Positions 1 through 8,135 of a stretch of 32,476 nt of DNA are shown here, piece by piece. The notes beneath the pieces were generated by a model. The model was not told where the DNA came from and did not search any database. It saw only the letters and a list, made by a program, of their open reading frames with translations. Numbering within the stretch: the stretch's first letter is position 1; the number at the start of each line of letters is the position of its first letter. The DNA comes from Opitutia bacterium (GTDB lineage: Bacteria > Verrucomicrobiota > Verrucomicrobiae > Opitutales > UBA953), in NCBI GenBank assembly GCA_947488485.1, contig CANKZO010000009.1, positions 1 to 32,476 of the forward strand, written 5' to 3'. A program made the position numbers and the translations under genes.

Positions 1-369
1 TTTCTTTACGCCGCCGTCATCTCCCTGCTGCCCTCCGCCGCGGTGGTCTACTTCCCTCTGCGGATGATCATGCGCAGACATGAGCTGATCTTCGGCGACG
101 ACGCCTTGGTGGTCCGACGCCTTGTCTTTGGTCGCCTCAATAAGGAGTGGCGGCTGCCGATCGCCGACGAAGTCCGCGTGGGGCTCGCCTACCGGGGCGC
201 CCGGCTGAGCGGGAAGCATAGTTCCTACGCGCAGTTGTCCGTGGTCGTGGGCTCAGGCGACGCCGAGATCGCGCTCGGCGATGACCTGAAGCACGACGAG
301 CGCGCCCGCCTGGCCATCCTCATCGACCACTACTATAACGGCTCCGAGGAACTTCCTCGCACCGCCTGA
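1..369 (+). CDS. Membrane protein of unknown function, 5'-truncated by the window edge
   Basis: The reading frame is open from base 1, so the true start lies upstream. The visible part begins with a hydrophobic stretch (about residues 1-20, rich in Leu, Val and Ala), then a basic stop-transfer segment (RMIMRRHE), then a roughly 90-residue soluble domain ending in IDHYYNGSEELPRTA. The soluble part looks like a short all-beta, PH-like or sensor domain, but I do not recognise a named family. Its C-terminus resembles that of the next gene: (L/A)GDDLK-DERARLAILIDHYYNG here against GAFLPEDVKEHLAGLIRHYYGD there, so the two are probably tandem paralogues. The gap to the next gene is 27 nt, which suggests co-transcription. 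Function unknown. Confidence 0.7.
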   Translation, partial: FLYAAVISLLPSAAVVYFPLRMIMRRHELIFGDDALVVRRLVFGRLNKEWRLPIADEVRVGLAYRGARLSGKHSSYAQLSVVVGSGDAEIALGDDLKHDERARLAILIDHYYNGSEELPRTA

Positions 370-396
370 GGCGGGCGCTTCAATCCAAACAGACAC

Positions 397-1071
397 ATGG
401 GACTACGCGAAGATTTCCTGGCCAAGTTCGCCCGTTTGAAGGCCGAGGCGGAGGCCCGGCAGGCGTCGATGGCGGCCGGACGCGAGGCCAAGCTCCTGAC
501 GGACGAGGAGGTGGCCCGCGGCCATCCGAAAGTGAAGGTCGAGTCCGACTTCCAGGGCGTCAGCTACGGCGTGCGGCTCGGGACTTGGTTCGGCTGGTTC
601 TGGCTGATCTTCACTTGTGTCCACTGCGTCGCGCTCTTCTATGGGATGTCCCAAGGTTCAGTGAAGATGAACGGCCGGATGGTCGCGCAGCCTGATTGGT
701 GGCACTTCGCCCTGCTGGCGCTCTTCTACGTGCCGTTCTTCCTGGTCGGCTTCGCCTTCACCATCGCCCGCTATCGGCTCACGCTGAACGACGAGCTCGT
801 GACCCTGCGTTGGCGAATCCTGCCCTATCTTGGCTCGACCTCGACCTTGGTAGCCGGCGACGCGGTGAAGGTCACTCTGGCTTTCCGGGGGTCTCGCGAG
901 AACAAGAAGCCGGTGGACGCGGTCGTGGTCGCTTCACAGGGCAAGGAGATCCATTTCGGGGCGTTCCTGCCTGAGGACGTCAAAGAGCACCTGGCCGGGC
1001 TCATCCGACATTACTACGGCGACCCACCGTCTGCGGAGCCCTTCGTGGTGGAGCCGGAGGCCGGGCGTTGA
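397..1071 (+). CDS. Two-TM membrane protein of unknown function, tandem paralogue of the preceding gene
   Basis: This is a 224-residue protein starting at an ATG with no visible Shine-Dalgarno sequence. The N-terminal ~55 residues are charged and probably cytoplasmic. Two transmembrane segments follow at about residues 62-85 (WFGWFWLIFTCVHCVALFYG) and 103-125 (HFALLALFYVPFFLVGFAFT). A soluble C-terminal domain begins RYRLTLNDELVTLRWRI and ends GLIRHYYGDPPS. The arrangement of a TM pair followed by a beta-rich domain opening 'x-L-x-x-D-x-L-V-x-x-R' recalls bacterial PH-like membrane proteins, but that is only a resemblance. The upstream neighbour shares the C-terminal motif. The epimerase gene starts 31 nt downstream, so it may be read from the same transcript. 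No function is assigned. Confidence 0.75.
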   Translation: MGLREDFLAKFARLKAEAEARQASMAAGREAKLLTDEEVARGHPKVKVESDFQGVSYGVRLGTWFGWFWLIFTCVHCVALFYGMSQGSVKMNGRMVAQPDWWHFALLALFYVPFFLVGFAFTIARYRLTLNDELVTLRWRILPYLGSTSTLVAGDAVKVTLAFRGSRENKKPVDAVVVASQGKEIHFGAFLPEDVKEHLAGLIRHYYGDPPSAEPFVVEPEAGR

Positions 1072-1102
1072 CGCGGCCCGCCCGGGTTCCAGCATCATCC
1101 CC

Positions 1103-2299
1103 GTGACCCCTTATCTTGAGCAGCGACGGGCCGAGCTCATCCGCACCTATCGGGACGGGCTCTTGCAGGACGTCATCCCGTTCTGGCTGAAGCACGGCCT
1201 CGACCGCACGCATGGCGGCATCCATACCGCCCTCGGCCGAAAAGGCGAACTGCTCGACTCCGACAAGGCCGTCTGGTTCCAGGGCCGCGCGGCCTGGACC
1301 TTCGCCAACCTCTACAATACCGTCGAGCCGCGTCCGGAGTGGCTCGCGGCGTCGTTGTCGTGCGCCGACTTCCTGCACGACCGTTGTGCCGACCTCTCCG
1401 GCAAGCTACATTTCACCGTCACCGCCGAAGGCGACCCGTTGCGCATGCGCCGCTATGTCTTCAGCGAATGTTTCGCCGCGATCGGCTACGGCGCCGTGCA
1501 TCGCGCGACCGGGCAGGCCAAGTGGAAGGAGCGCGCCTTGGCGGCCTACGAGACTTTCCTCCGCTACCAGCGGGAATCGGGTCGCATCGCCCCGAAGGTC
1601 TCCCCGGAGACCCGGCCGATGAAGGGCCTCGCGCCGCTGATGATGACCTTGGTGACGGCGCAGGACCTGCGCGCCGACCTCGGCGACGTGACGGTGTTCG
1701 GACGCACGCTCAGCCAGTGGGCCCGCGAGGCCATCGATGAGATCGCCCGGGACTTCGTGAAACCCGACTTGCGCGCGGTGATGGAGGTCGTCGGCCCGTC
1801 CGGCGAGGTCCTCGACCATTTCGACGGCCGACTCCTCAATCCCGGGCATGCCATCGAGGCCGCGTGGTTCGTGCTCCGTGAGGCGCGTCGCGCCGACGAT
1901 GCGAAGCTGAAGCAGCTCGGCCTCGCCATGCTCGACTACATGTGGGAGCGCGGCTGGGACCGTGAGCACGGCGGCATCCTTTATTTCGCCGACGTGCACG
2001 GCAAGCCGATCCAGGAATACTGGCACTTCATGAAATTCTGGTGGCCGCACAACGAGGCCATCATCGCGACCTTGCTCGCGCATCTCATGACCGGCGACGC
2101 GAAGTACGCCGAGATGCACCGGCAGGCGCATGACTGGGCCTATGCGCATTTCCCCGACCGGGAGCACGGCGAGTGGTACGGCTATCTGGATCGCCAAGGC
2201 CGGCCGACGACGGAGCTCAAGGGCAACATGTGGAAGGGGCCTTTCCATCTGCCCCGCCAGAAGCTGCTCTGCTGGCAGATGCTCGAAGGCGCCTTCTGA
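1103..2299 (+). CDS. N-acylglucosamine 2-epimerase (AGE / renin-binding protein family)
   Basis: This 398-residue protein has the usual length for the (alpha/alpha)6-barrel AGE family, which interconverts GlcNAc and ManNAc. It starts at GTG (protein MTPYLEQRRAEL). From memory, Arg57, His239, Glu308 and His372 are the residues reported as essential in Anabaena AGE. Equivalent residues are visible here as R62 (FQGRAAW), H249 (NPGHAIEAAW), E318 (PHNEAI) and H382 (GPFHLPRQK), and the last three keep the same spacing. The gene faces a minus-strand cluster with sialidase, sialate lyase, MFS permease and two Kelch proteins, and their stop codons are only 9 nt apart. The most economical role is cytosolic conversion of ManNAc from the lyase to GlcNAc, as NanE does in Bacteroides. 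Activity as a cellobiose or mannose epimerase, related folds, cannot be excluded from sequence alone. Confidence 0.9.
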   Translation: MTPYLEQRRAELIRTYRDGLLQDVIPFWLKHGLDRTHGGIHTALGRKGELLDSDKAVWFQGRAAWTFANLYNTVEPRPEWLAASLSCADFLHDRCADLSGKLHFTVTAEGDPLRMRRYVFSECFAAIGYGAVHRATGQAKWKERALAAYETFLRYQRESGRIAPKVSPETRPMKGLAPLMMTLVTAQDLRADLGDVTVFGRTLSQWAREAIDEIARDFVKPDLRAVMEVVGPSGEVLDHFDGRLLNPGHAIEAAWFVLREARRADDAKLKQLGLAMLDYMWERGWDREHGGILYFADVHGKPIQEYWHFMKFWWPHNEAIIATLLAHLMTGDAKYAEMHRQAHDWAYAHFPDREHGEWYGYLDRQGRPTTELKGNMWKGPFHLPRQKLLCWQMLEGAF

Positions 2300-2308
2300 G
2301 CGCGCAGT

Positions 2309-3427
2309 TCAACGGCCGGGGGCCGTTTCGAGCGCGACGCGACGGTAGAGCACCGTCGTGTTGCTGTTGGGTTCGTAGAGCACGCCCAGTCCGCCTTTGA
2401 CGGGCGCCATCGAACTGTACGCGAACGGGCCAGGGAAGAGCAGCGTCGATTGGGTCCACGTCTTGCCGCCGTCGTCCGAGCGCCGGAGCGTGCCGTTGGC
2501 GCGACCTTTGCCGGCCGGATTGAGGAAGTAGAAGCGGCTCGTCGCGCCATCGTCGATGCGGAGCAACGATGCCTGGCAGGTCGGATCAGGCTGGGAGGCT
2601 TCGTCCGTCGCCGGGCTCCACGTCTGGCCGCCGTCCTGAGACCACGCCACCTTCCGGAAGGCGGAGCCCTTCCAGCGGCGGGAATTCAGGTAGAGGGTGC
2701 CGTCGCGCGCTTCGGCGACCTGGACTTCGTTGAGCTGCCGGCCCCCGTCCTGGGGGACGTTGCCGCCACGGCGCCAGGTGCGTCCGCCGTCGTCGCTGTA
2801 AGCCACCCAGTTGACGAAGTTCTTCTTCTTATCCTGCGAGTTGAACGGGATGACCAGACGGCCGGCGTGCCGCAAGGATTTCAGCTTGATGCCGATGCCC
2901 GGGCCGGAAGCCGTGGTCACCGCGTCCGCCGGCTTGAGGTCCTTCGTCAGGTCCGCGGGCCGCGACCATGTCACGCCTTCGTCGTCGGAGGCGATGACGC
3001 GGATACGCGTCCCTTCCGGGGCGTCGCCGACCGGCAGGCCGCCGAACTCATGGCTGCCCGCGGGGAAGGTCTGGAAGAAAAGGTAGACCCGGCCGATGAG
3101 CTCGTCTTCCACCAGCGTCGGGTTGTTGCAGCTGTCCTTGCCTTGGTCGTAGGCCACGCGGGGCTTCGACCAGTTGACGCCGTCGTCCCGGGACGTCGCG
3201 ATGACGAGGTCATTGCCGGCCTGGTCCGTCGCCTTCTCGCGCGCTTCGGCGACGGCGATCAGCGTGCCCTTCTTCGTGCGGAGCAGCGAAGGGATGCGCA
3301 CGGAGGCGTGCGTGAGGTTCTGCTTGGCCTCGAACACGGCCACGGGGGCGTCGCCCACGAGCGTGGGCTGGGCGAAAGCCGGCGTCGCGACGGCGAGCGC
3401 GGCGAGGAGCAGTATCAGTCTTTCCAT
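2309..3427 (-). CDS. Exported exo-alpha-sialidase (BNR repeat neuraminidase)
   Basis: This 372-residue protein has a cleavable signal peptide (MERLILLLAALAVATPAFAQ), so it should act in the periplasm or at the cell surface, releasing terminal sialic acid from glycans. The family's Arg-Ile-Pro motif is at residues 44-46. Five Asp-box repeats of the S-x-D-x-G-x-T-W type lie near residues 79-86, 147-154, 211-218, 263-270 and 317-324. A probable nucleophile pair is visible as Y337 (FAYSSM) and E234 (LNEVQ), with E352 (LYEPN) near the C-terminus and candidate triad arginines at R44, R250 and further downstream. I chose the ATG that gives the signal peptide; the frame is open further upstream only because it overlaps the lyase gene. 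It is the last gene of the minus-strand cluster and overlaps the lyase gene by 13 nt, which suggests coupled translation. Confidence 0.93.
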   Translation of the reverse strand: MERLILLLAALAVATPAFAQPTLVGDAPVAVFEAKQNLTHASVRIPSLLRTKKGTLIAVAEAREKATDQAGNDLVIATSRDDGVNWSKPRVAYDQGKDSCNNPTLVEDELIGRVYLFFQTFPAGSHEFGGLPVGDAPEGTRIRVIASDDEGVTWSRPADLTKDLKPADAVTTASGPGIGIKLKSLRHAGRLVIPFNSQDKKKNFVNWVAYSDDGGRTWRRGGNVPQDGGRQLNEVQVAEARDGTLYLNSRRWKGSAFRKVAWSQDGGQTWSPATDEASQPDPTCQASLLRIDDGATSRFYFLNPAGKGRANGTLRRSDDGGKTWTQSTLLFPGPFAYSSMAPVKGGLGVLYEPNSNTTVLYRRVALETAPGR

Positions 3428-4332
3428 GAGAAGAAGCCGATGGCGTCGAGTTCGCCCAGCATCGCCTTCACGCCCGCGGCGTCGGGGTTTCCATTGGGCA
3501 GACGGGCGGGGCCGACGGGCACGCCGAGGTGCGTCATCAGCGCCTTCGCGCAGCCCATGTAGCCGCGACGGGCGACGATGCGGATCACCTGCATCATGCG
3601 GTCCTGCTCGAGCTGGCAGGTCGCGAGGTCCCCTTGCGGGAAGGCGGCCATCATGCGTTGGAGCGGGCCGGGCACGAAGTTGTACGTGCTGCCGACGCCG
3701 CCTTGCGCGCCCATCGTCAGCGCCGCGAGGAAGTATTCGTCGATGCCCCACGGCAGGTCATACTTGCCGCCGTCGAGGCGCTTGCCGAGGAGGTAGGCCC
3801 CGAGGTCAGGGTTGGAATATTTGACGCCCGCCAGGTTCGGGATGCGGGGCGCGGCCGCCCGCAGGAAGTCATCGACCGGGAAGCCGGCGATGCCGGTCAT
3901 CGCCGGGATGTCGTAATAATAGAACGGCAGGCCGGGCGCCGCGGCCGCGACCTGGGCGCAGCTGGCGACGAGGTCGTCGAGGGTCCGCGGCTTGAAATAA
4001 GAAGGCGCGATCATCGACACCGCGCTGGCCTGGTTGCGCTGCGCCTGGGCGGCGAGTTCCGCGGCGTCGGCGAGGCACTGCGCGCCGACATGGACGACGA
4101 CCTTGATGCCGGTCGCCCGCGCGACCGCGGCCCAGCGGTCGCCGAGGGCGAGCCTTTCGGCCACCGTGAGCGAGGCGCTTTCGCCGGTCGTGCCGCCGAT
4201 GAACACGCGGTCGATCTGCCGGGCGAGCAGATGGGCGGCCTGGCGCTCCACGACGTCGAGGTTCAGGCGGCCGTCCCCGTGGAACGGCGTGTGGGTGGCC
4301 GGGCAGAGGCCATGGAACTTGAAGGCGGACAT
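3415..4332 (-). CDS. nanA: N-acetylneuraminate lyase (DapA/NanA superfamily)
   Basis: This 305-residue class I aldolase would cleave N-acetylneuraminate to N-acetylmannosamine and pyruvate in the cytoplasm. Superfamily motifs are intact: GGTTGES at residues 46-52 (carboxylate binding), the Tyr of YYYDIP at about 138-140, and the Schiff-base lysine K171 in GVKYSN. The protein starts MSAFKFHGLCPATHTPF with no signal peptide. Motifs alone do not fully separate NanA from dihydrodipicolinate synthase or related keto-acid aldolases. The call rests on GGTTGES, the YYYDIP variant and the position between a sialidase gene and an MFS permease gene. The upstream permease stop is 5 nt away and the downstream sialidase start overlaps by 13 nt, so this is a tight operon. 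Confidence 0.9.
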   Translation of the reverse strand: MSAFKFHGLCPATHTPFHGDGRLNLDVVERQAAHLLARQIDRVFIGGTTGESASLTVAERLALGDRWAAVARATGIKVVVHVGAQCLADAAELAAQAQRNQASAVSMIAPSYFKPRTLDDLVASCAQVAAAAPGLPFYYYDIPAMTGIAGFPVDDFLRAAAPRIPNLAGVKYSNPDLGAYLLGKRLDGGKYDLPWGIDEYFLAALTMGAQGGVGSTYNFVPGPLQRMMAAFPQGDLATCQLEQDRMMQVIRIVARRGYMGCAKALMTHLGVPVGPARLPNGNPDAAGVKAMLGELDAIGFFSWKD

Positions 4333-4337
4333 CGGGT

Positions 4338-5573
4338 TCAGCGTAGGTCTTCGGAGACGGGCCTGATCCTAAGGACGAGCCAGGCGGAGAGACAAGCCAC
4401 GGCGGCGAACCCGGCGAAGATAAGGTTCAGGGGCACGTGGTGGTCGCGCAGCCAGCCGAACCCGACGTCGGAGAGCCCGCCGCAGGAGATGCTGGCGAGG
4501 TTCATCAGGCCGTAGCCCGTGGCGCGTCGCTCGGGACGCGCGATCTGGGCGAGGATCGGCATGTTGTTGCCGTCGAACAGGCCCCACCCGAGCCCGAACA
4601 GCACCAGGAAGAAGATCGCGAGCGGGAGTGAGCCGAGGTCGATGACGATGCCGACCCCGAGCAACGCCGGCGCGATGAGCGCCATGCCGAGGGCGCTGAC
4701 CTTCTGGCGGCCGCGCAGGCTCTGGCGCATCCACCGGTCTGCGAGCCAGCCACCGAACAGCGCGCTCGCGATGGCGGCGCCTTGCCACCAGACCACGGCG
4801 CTCACGCCGGCGAGGCCCTGCGTGAGGCCGAGTTCCTTGCGCAGCACGCTGGGCATCCAGTCGCGCACGACCCAGCCGGCCAGCGCGGGCAGGGTGAAGT
4901 AGAGCAGCAGCAGCTGGAAGTTGCGGTCGCGCAGGAGTTCGCCCGCCGCGGCCAGCGGGGCGCCGGCGGTCGGCGCGTCGGGCTTGCGCGGGGCTTCGCG
5001 GAGCCACCACCAGAGCGGCAGCGCATAGCCGACGCCCGCCAGTCCCATCGTGGCGAAAGCCCAGCGCCAGCCGAGGGCCGGGTCGTCCGCCACGTAGCCG
5101 CCGACGCTGCCCAGCATGACGCCGAGGTAGATGCCGATCTGATGCAGGCCGACGGCGCGCGAACGCGTCGCGCTCAGGTGGTGGTCGGCGATCAGCGCGA
5201 GCGCCGCCGGGATGTAGAACGCCTCGCTCAGGCCCATGATGGCGCGGGTCCAGAGCAGCTGGTCGTAAGTCTGCGCATAACCCGTCGCCCAGGTGTCGGC
5301 CGACCAGACGAGCAGGCTGAGCGCGATGACGTGGCGTCGGCCGAAGCGGTCCGCGACGTAGCCGGCGAAGGGGCTGGCCAGCGCGTAGGTCCACTTGAAC
5401 CAGGCCAGCATGTGTCCCCACTGCTCCTGGCTCTGGATGCCGCTGACGTCGCCCATGATCGACTTCTGCATCGTGGCCACAAGCTGACGGTCGAGGTAGT
5501 TGAGCAGCGCGACCGGAATCAGCAGCATGACGACCAGCCAGGCCGTGCGGGAGGCGGACGGGGTTTCGTTCAT
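4338..5573 (-). CDS. MFS permease, probable sialic acid transporter
   Basis: This is a 411-residue, 12-TM major facilitator protein. TM1 carries ALLNYLDRQLVATM, and the loop 2-3 signature is YVADRFGRRHVIALS. The NYLDR(Q) motif at the end of TM1 and the overall length fit the anion:cation symporter branch (hexuronate, galactonate and sialate permeases). I chose the ATG at 5573 because it forms an ATGA overlap with the stop of the upstream Kelch gene; the frame could extend eight codons further. Its place between the Kelch and lyase genes makes sialic acid the natural substrate, but that is inferred from context, not from substrate-specific residues. Confidence 0.85.
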   Translation of the reverse strand: MNETPSASRTAWLVVMLLIPVALLNYLDRQLVATMQKSIMGDVSGIQSQEQWGHMLAWFKWTYALASPFAGYVADRFGRRHVIALSLLVWSADTWATGYAQTYDQLLWTRAIMGLSEAFYIPAALALIADHHLSATRSRAVGLHQIGIYLGVMLGSVGGYVADDPALGWRWAFATMGLAGVGYALPLWWWLREAPRKPDAPTAGAPLAAAGELLRDRNFQLLLLYFTLPALAGWVVRDWMPSVLRKELGLTQGLAGVSAVVWWQGAAIASALFGGWLADRWMRQSLRGRQKVSALGMALIAPALLGVGIVIDLGSLPLAIFFLVLFGLGWGLFDGNNMPILAQIARPERRATGYGLMNLASISCGGLSDVGFGWLRDHHVPLNLIFAGFAAVACLSAWLVLRIRPVSEDLR

Positions 5574-6619
5574 CGGTATTTCGCCGGGATCGGCCACCGG
5601 GTGAGCTTAGGGGTGCGGACGCCGGGGCGTACCTCGCCGCTCACGGTGACGAGGTCGTCGCCCAACCGCAGGAGCGGCGTGACCGCGACGGGATGCGGCC
5701 ACTCGCCGAGGTCGGTCACCTCGAGGGACTCGAGGTCGATCGCGAAGATGCGGCGGGCGAGACCGGTGTGTGTCTCGTAGGGGTGTCCGTATTGCGTGCC
5801 GTCGTCACCGCCCACGAAGAAAAGGTGCGTCGCCGTCGCCACGCCCGGCCCGGCGGCGCCGGCGAGCGCATGGGGCAGGCCGTGGAAGCGGTTGCCGGCA
5901 TCGAGCGATGACTGGAAGGCGAGGTTCTCGTGGTAGTCGCGGAACGGCTTGCCGTCCTTGGCGGAGAGCGAGCAGCCGCCGCCCCAGAGCAGCAGGTTCG
6001 GGCCGGCGCCGACGAGCGGGATGATCCGGCCGTAGCTCGCGTCGGCGTCGGTCGTCCGCCACGCCTTCTCGGGCGCGTCGAGGTCGAGCGACGTCAGTGT
6101 CGGGATCGTCTCCGTCGCATCCGGTCCGTCCGTTCCGCCGAGGATGACGAGATGTCCTTTGGTCGCGGTGAAGCCGCCGTAAGCCCGCGGGCGCGCGAGG
6201 TCGGGCCCGAAGCGGGTCACCTTGCCGTCGAGGCCGATCCGCCAGACGCCGGCGCGGTGGCCGTCGGCCGCGGCGCCGCCGGCGAACACCAATGCGTCTC
6301 GCCGGGGGGTCGCGCAGAAAGCCGCGCCGACCAATCCTTCGGGCAGTTCGCCGAGCTTGCTCCAACTCCAGACGCCGTCCTTACGCGCGAGTTTGAGGAT
6401 GTCCTTGTGATATTTCCGCTGGCCGCCTTGCCAGGGCATCTTATCCGGGAAGTTGCTGCCTCCGGCCGCCACGATGACCTCGCTGCCGTCGGCTTCGCGG
6501 AGGACGGCGGCGATCATCCCGGCCCGGCCGAGAGGGTCGGGCAGGTCCGGCAAAGGCTCGCCCTGCGCGCCGGCGAGCGCCGCCACGAACAGGCCGAGCA
6601 ATGGGGTGAGGCGGAGCAT
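5570..6619 (-). CDS. Exported Kelch-repeat mutarotase, NanM-like (N-acetylneuraminate epimerase)
   Basis: This 349-residue protein has a signal peptide (MLRLTPLLGLFVAALAGAQG) and a six-bladed Kelch-type propeller. Repeated G-G motifs are visible (VAAGGSNFPDK, VFAGGAAADG, VILGGTDGPD, LLWGGGCSL, FFVGGDDGT). The first blade, GGSNFPDKMPWQGGQRKYHKDI, resembles the first blade of NanM/YjhT-type mutarotases, which equilibrate alpha- and beta-sialic acid in the periplasm after sialidase releases the alpha anomer. I chose the ATG at 6619 because it gives a clean signal peptide; upstream codons in frame look non-coding. The stop overlaps the MFS start (ATGA), so this gene is coupled to the permease. 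Assignment to mutarotase activity is from family resemblance and neighbours. Confidence 0.85.
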   Translation of the reverse strand: MLRLTPLLGLFVAALAGAQGEPLPDLPDPLGRAGMIAAVLREADGSEVIVAAGGSNFPDKMPWQGGQRKYHKDILKLARKDGVWSWSKLGELPEGLVGAAFCATPRRDALVFAGGAAADGHRAGVWRIGLDGKVTRFGPDLARPRAYGGFTATKGHLVILGGTDGPDATETIPTLTSLDLDAPEKAWRTTDADASYGRIIPLVGAGPNLLLWGGGCSLSAKDGKPFRDYHENLAFQSSLDAGNRFHGLPHALAGAAGPGVATATHLFFVGGDDGTQYGHPYETHTGLARRIFAIDLESLEVTDLGEWPHPVAVTPLLRLGDDLVTVSGEVRPGVRTPKLTRWPIPAKYR

Positions 6620-6675
6620 GGCGCCGGGGTGTGGCTTTTGTAGCCCCGACGTCGCCGCCCTGCCAGCCCCAATGA

Positions 6676-7647
6676 TTATTCCGCGCGCAGCAGCCAGCCT
6701 TCGGCGGAGCGCACGAACGGACGCAGCTCGCCGTTGGTCAGGGCGTAACCGCCGGACCACTTGGCGCAACCCGTGGACAGCACGGCGGCGGAGCCGGCTT
6801 CGGCCTCGGTCCAGGTGTCCGTCGATTTATCGTAAGCGAGGACGGTCTTCGCGTAGCCCGGATGCTTGGCCGCTTCGACCTTTCCCGCCAACTTGCCGTC
6901 ATCGCCGCCGAGCACGAGGATCTCGTTCTCGAACACCGGGCAGGGCGAGGGTGCGCCGGCGACCGGCCGGGGCATCGCGGAAAGACGGCGCCATTCCTTG
7001 CCGAGCGTGAACGCGTGACAGTCGGCGAGGTATTCTCGTTCGACGCCCTTGGCGCCGGGGCTCAGCGCGACGCCGCCGAAAAGATAGAACGTGTCTTTCG
7101 TGCCGGCAGACTGGGCGAGCATACGACCTGAACCCGCGCAGAGCGGAAGTTCCTTCCAGCCGGCGTTGAGGTTCGCAAGGTCGATCGCGAAGGCGCTGGA
7201 CGACGCCGCGGTCGCGTCGGGGCGTTCGGTGCCGCCGGCGACGATGACCTTGCTGCCGACGAGGGCGCCGGTCGCGTAGGCCAGCGGACGGGGGAGGAAG
7301 GGGAAGGGGCGCACCTTGAGCTCACCGTCCTCGACGGCCAGCGTGTAGCAGTCCGCGTAGTGACGATGGGAATCGGCGCCGCCGATCATGAGCAGCCCCT
7401 GACGGATCGAGACGCCGACACCGTAGCCGCACGGCCGAGGAAGTTTGCCGATCGCCGCCCACTTCTTCGAACGGGTGCTGGAGAGGGAGAAGACTTCGTC
7501 ATGCCAGACCTTGGCGCCGCCTTCCCAGGCCGGCTTGTCGGGGTAGTTGGAACCACCGCCGCAGAGCAGCAGGTCGCCGGAGGTGCCTACGAAGGCGCCG
7601 CCGAAGCCTGGGGCGTTGGGAGTTTCAGGAAGTCGGGTCCAGCGCAT
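6676..7647 (-). CDS. Second Kelch-repeat mutarotase-like protein
   Basis: This 323-residue Kelch propeller is related to the downstream NanM-like protein: both carry GGSN(F/Y)PDKxxW(Q/E)GG followed by a His-x-(D/E) segment (here GGSNYPDKPAWEGGAKVWHDEV). Further blades show LLMIGGADSH, VIVAGGTERPD, FYLFGGVALS and EILVLGGDDG. With the ATG at 7647 it lacks an obvious signal peptide (MRWTRLPETPNAPGFGG); a GTG start at 7677 adds ten hydrophobic residues (VRPVFLVLIP), too short to be convincing. If really cytoplasmic, it could act on sialic acid or an intermediate after uptake, complementing the exported paralogue. It is the first gene of the minus-strand nan cluster, 56 nt upstream of the next gene. 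Start site and substrate are uncertain. Confidence 0.8.
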   Translation of the reverse strand: MRWTRLPETPNAPGFGGAFVGTSGDLLLCGGGSNYPDKPAWEGGAKVWHDEVFSLSSTRSKKWAAIGKLPRPCGYGVGVSIRQGLLMIGGADSHRHYADCYTLAVEDGELKVRPFPFLPRPLAYATGALVGSKVIVAGGTERPDATAASSSAFAIDLANLNAGWKELPLCAGSGRMLAQSAGTKDTFYLFGGVALSPGAKGVEREYLADCHAFTLGKEWRRLSAMPRPVAGAPSPCPVFENEILVLGGDDGKLAGKVEAAKHPGYAKTVLAYDKSTDTWTEAEAGSAAVLSTGCAKWSGGYALTNGELRPFVRSAEGWLLRAE

Positions 7648-7849
7648 GGGAATGAGCACAAGGAAGACAGGCCGCACACGGGAGTCCAGAGATTAGGGGG
7701 CCGTGGGGTGAATGTCGGCGCGCCCCCTCCCAACCTGAGCCTTTTACGATGATTGCGTTGTTTTTCGCCGCGGGACGCCTGGTCCGATGGGGCGAGGATT
7801 TGTTTGACAGAGCCGCCCTGACCTTGCCTTGATTGGACTCCTTTCGCAC

Positions 7850-7924
<75 letters not shown>

Positions 7925-8015
7925 GAAAGGACTCTTTCCTCTCCCCGGCCCACCGGGGAAGGTCCGTAAACCTTCTCCTTGACCATCCGAGGGGTTGCGG
8001 GAGGATGCACGCACC

Positions 8016-8135
8016 ATGGGTCAACAGAGCAATAAAGTCATCAAGCGTCGCCGTCGCCGCGCCTACCTCGAGCGCAAGAAGGACCGCGTCAAGATCGCCC
8101 GCGCCGCCGCGAGCAAGAAGAAGGCCAAGAAGTGA
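8016..8135 (+). CDS. Very small, highly basic protein (39 aa)
   Basis: The ATG at 8016 opens a 39-residue frame starting MGQQSNKVIKRRRRRAYLER and ending KKKAKK. Roughly half the residues are Lys or Arg. It is the only gene in the window with a textbook Shine-Dalgarno sequence (GGGAGGA at 7999-8005, 10 nt before the ATG). The downstream lipoprotein gene starts at GTG inside its stop region (GTGA, 4-nt overlap), so the two look translationally coupled. I have an impression that similar short basic proteins starting MGQQSNKVIKR occur in other Opitutae, but cannot verify it here. The composition suggests a nucleic-acid or ribosome-associated protein. It sits 91 nt downstream of tRNA-Asn. Confidence 0.8.
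   Translation: MGQQSNKVIKRRRRRAYLERKKDRVKIARAAASKKKAKK

Noticed and set aside
7942..7959. TCCCCGG-CCCA-CCGGGGA hairpin after tRNA-Asn
   Set aside because: It is a good stem but is followed by AGGTCC, not a T-tract, so I did not call it a terminator. It may simply be a leader stem-loop of the small basic protein transcript.
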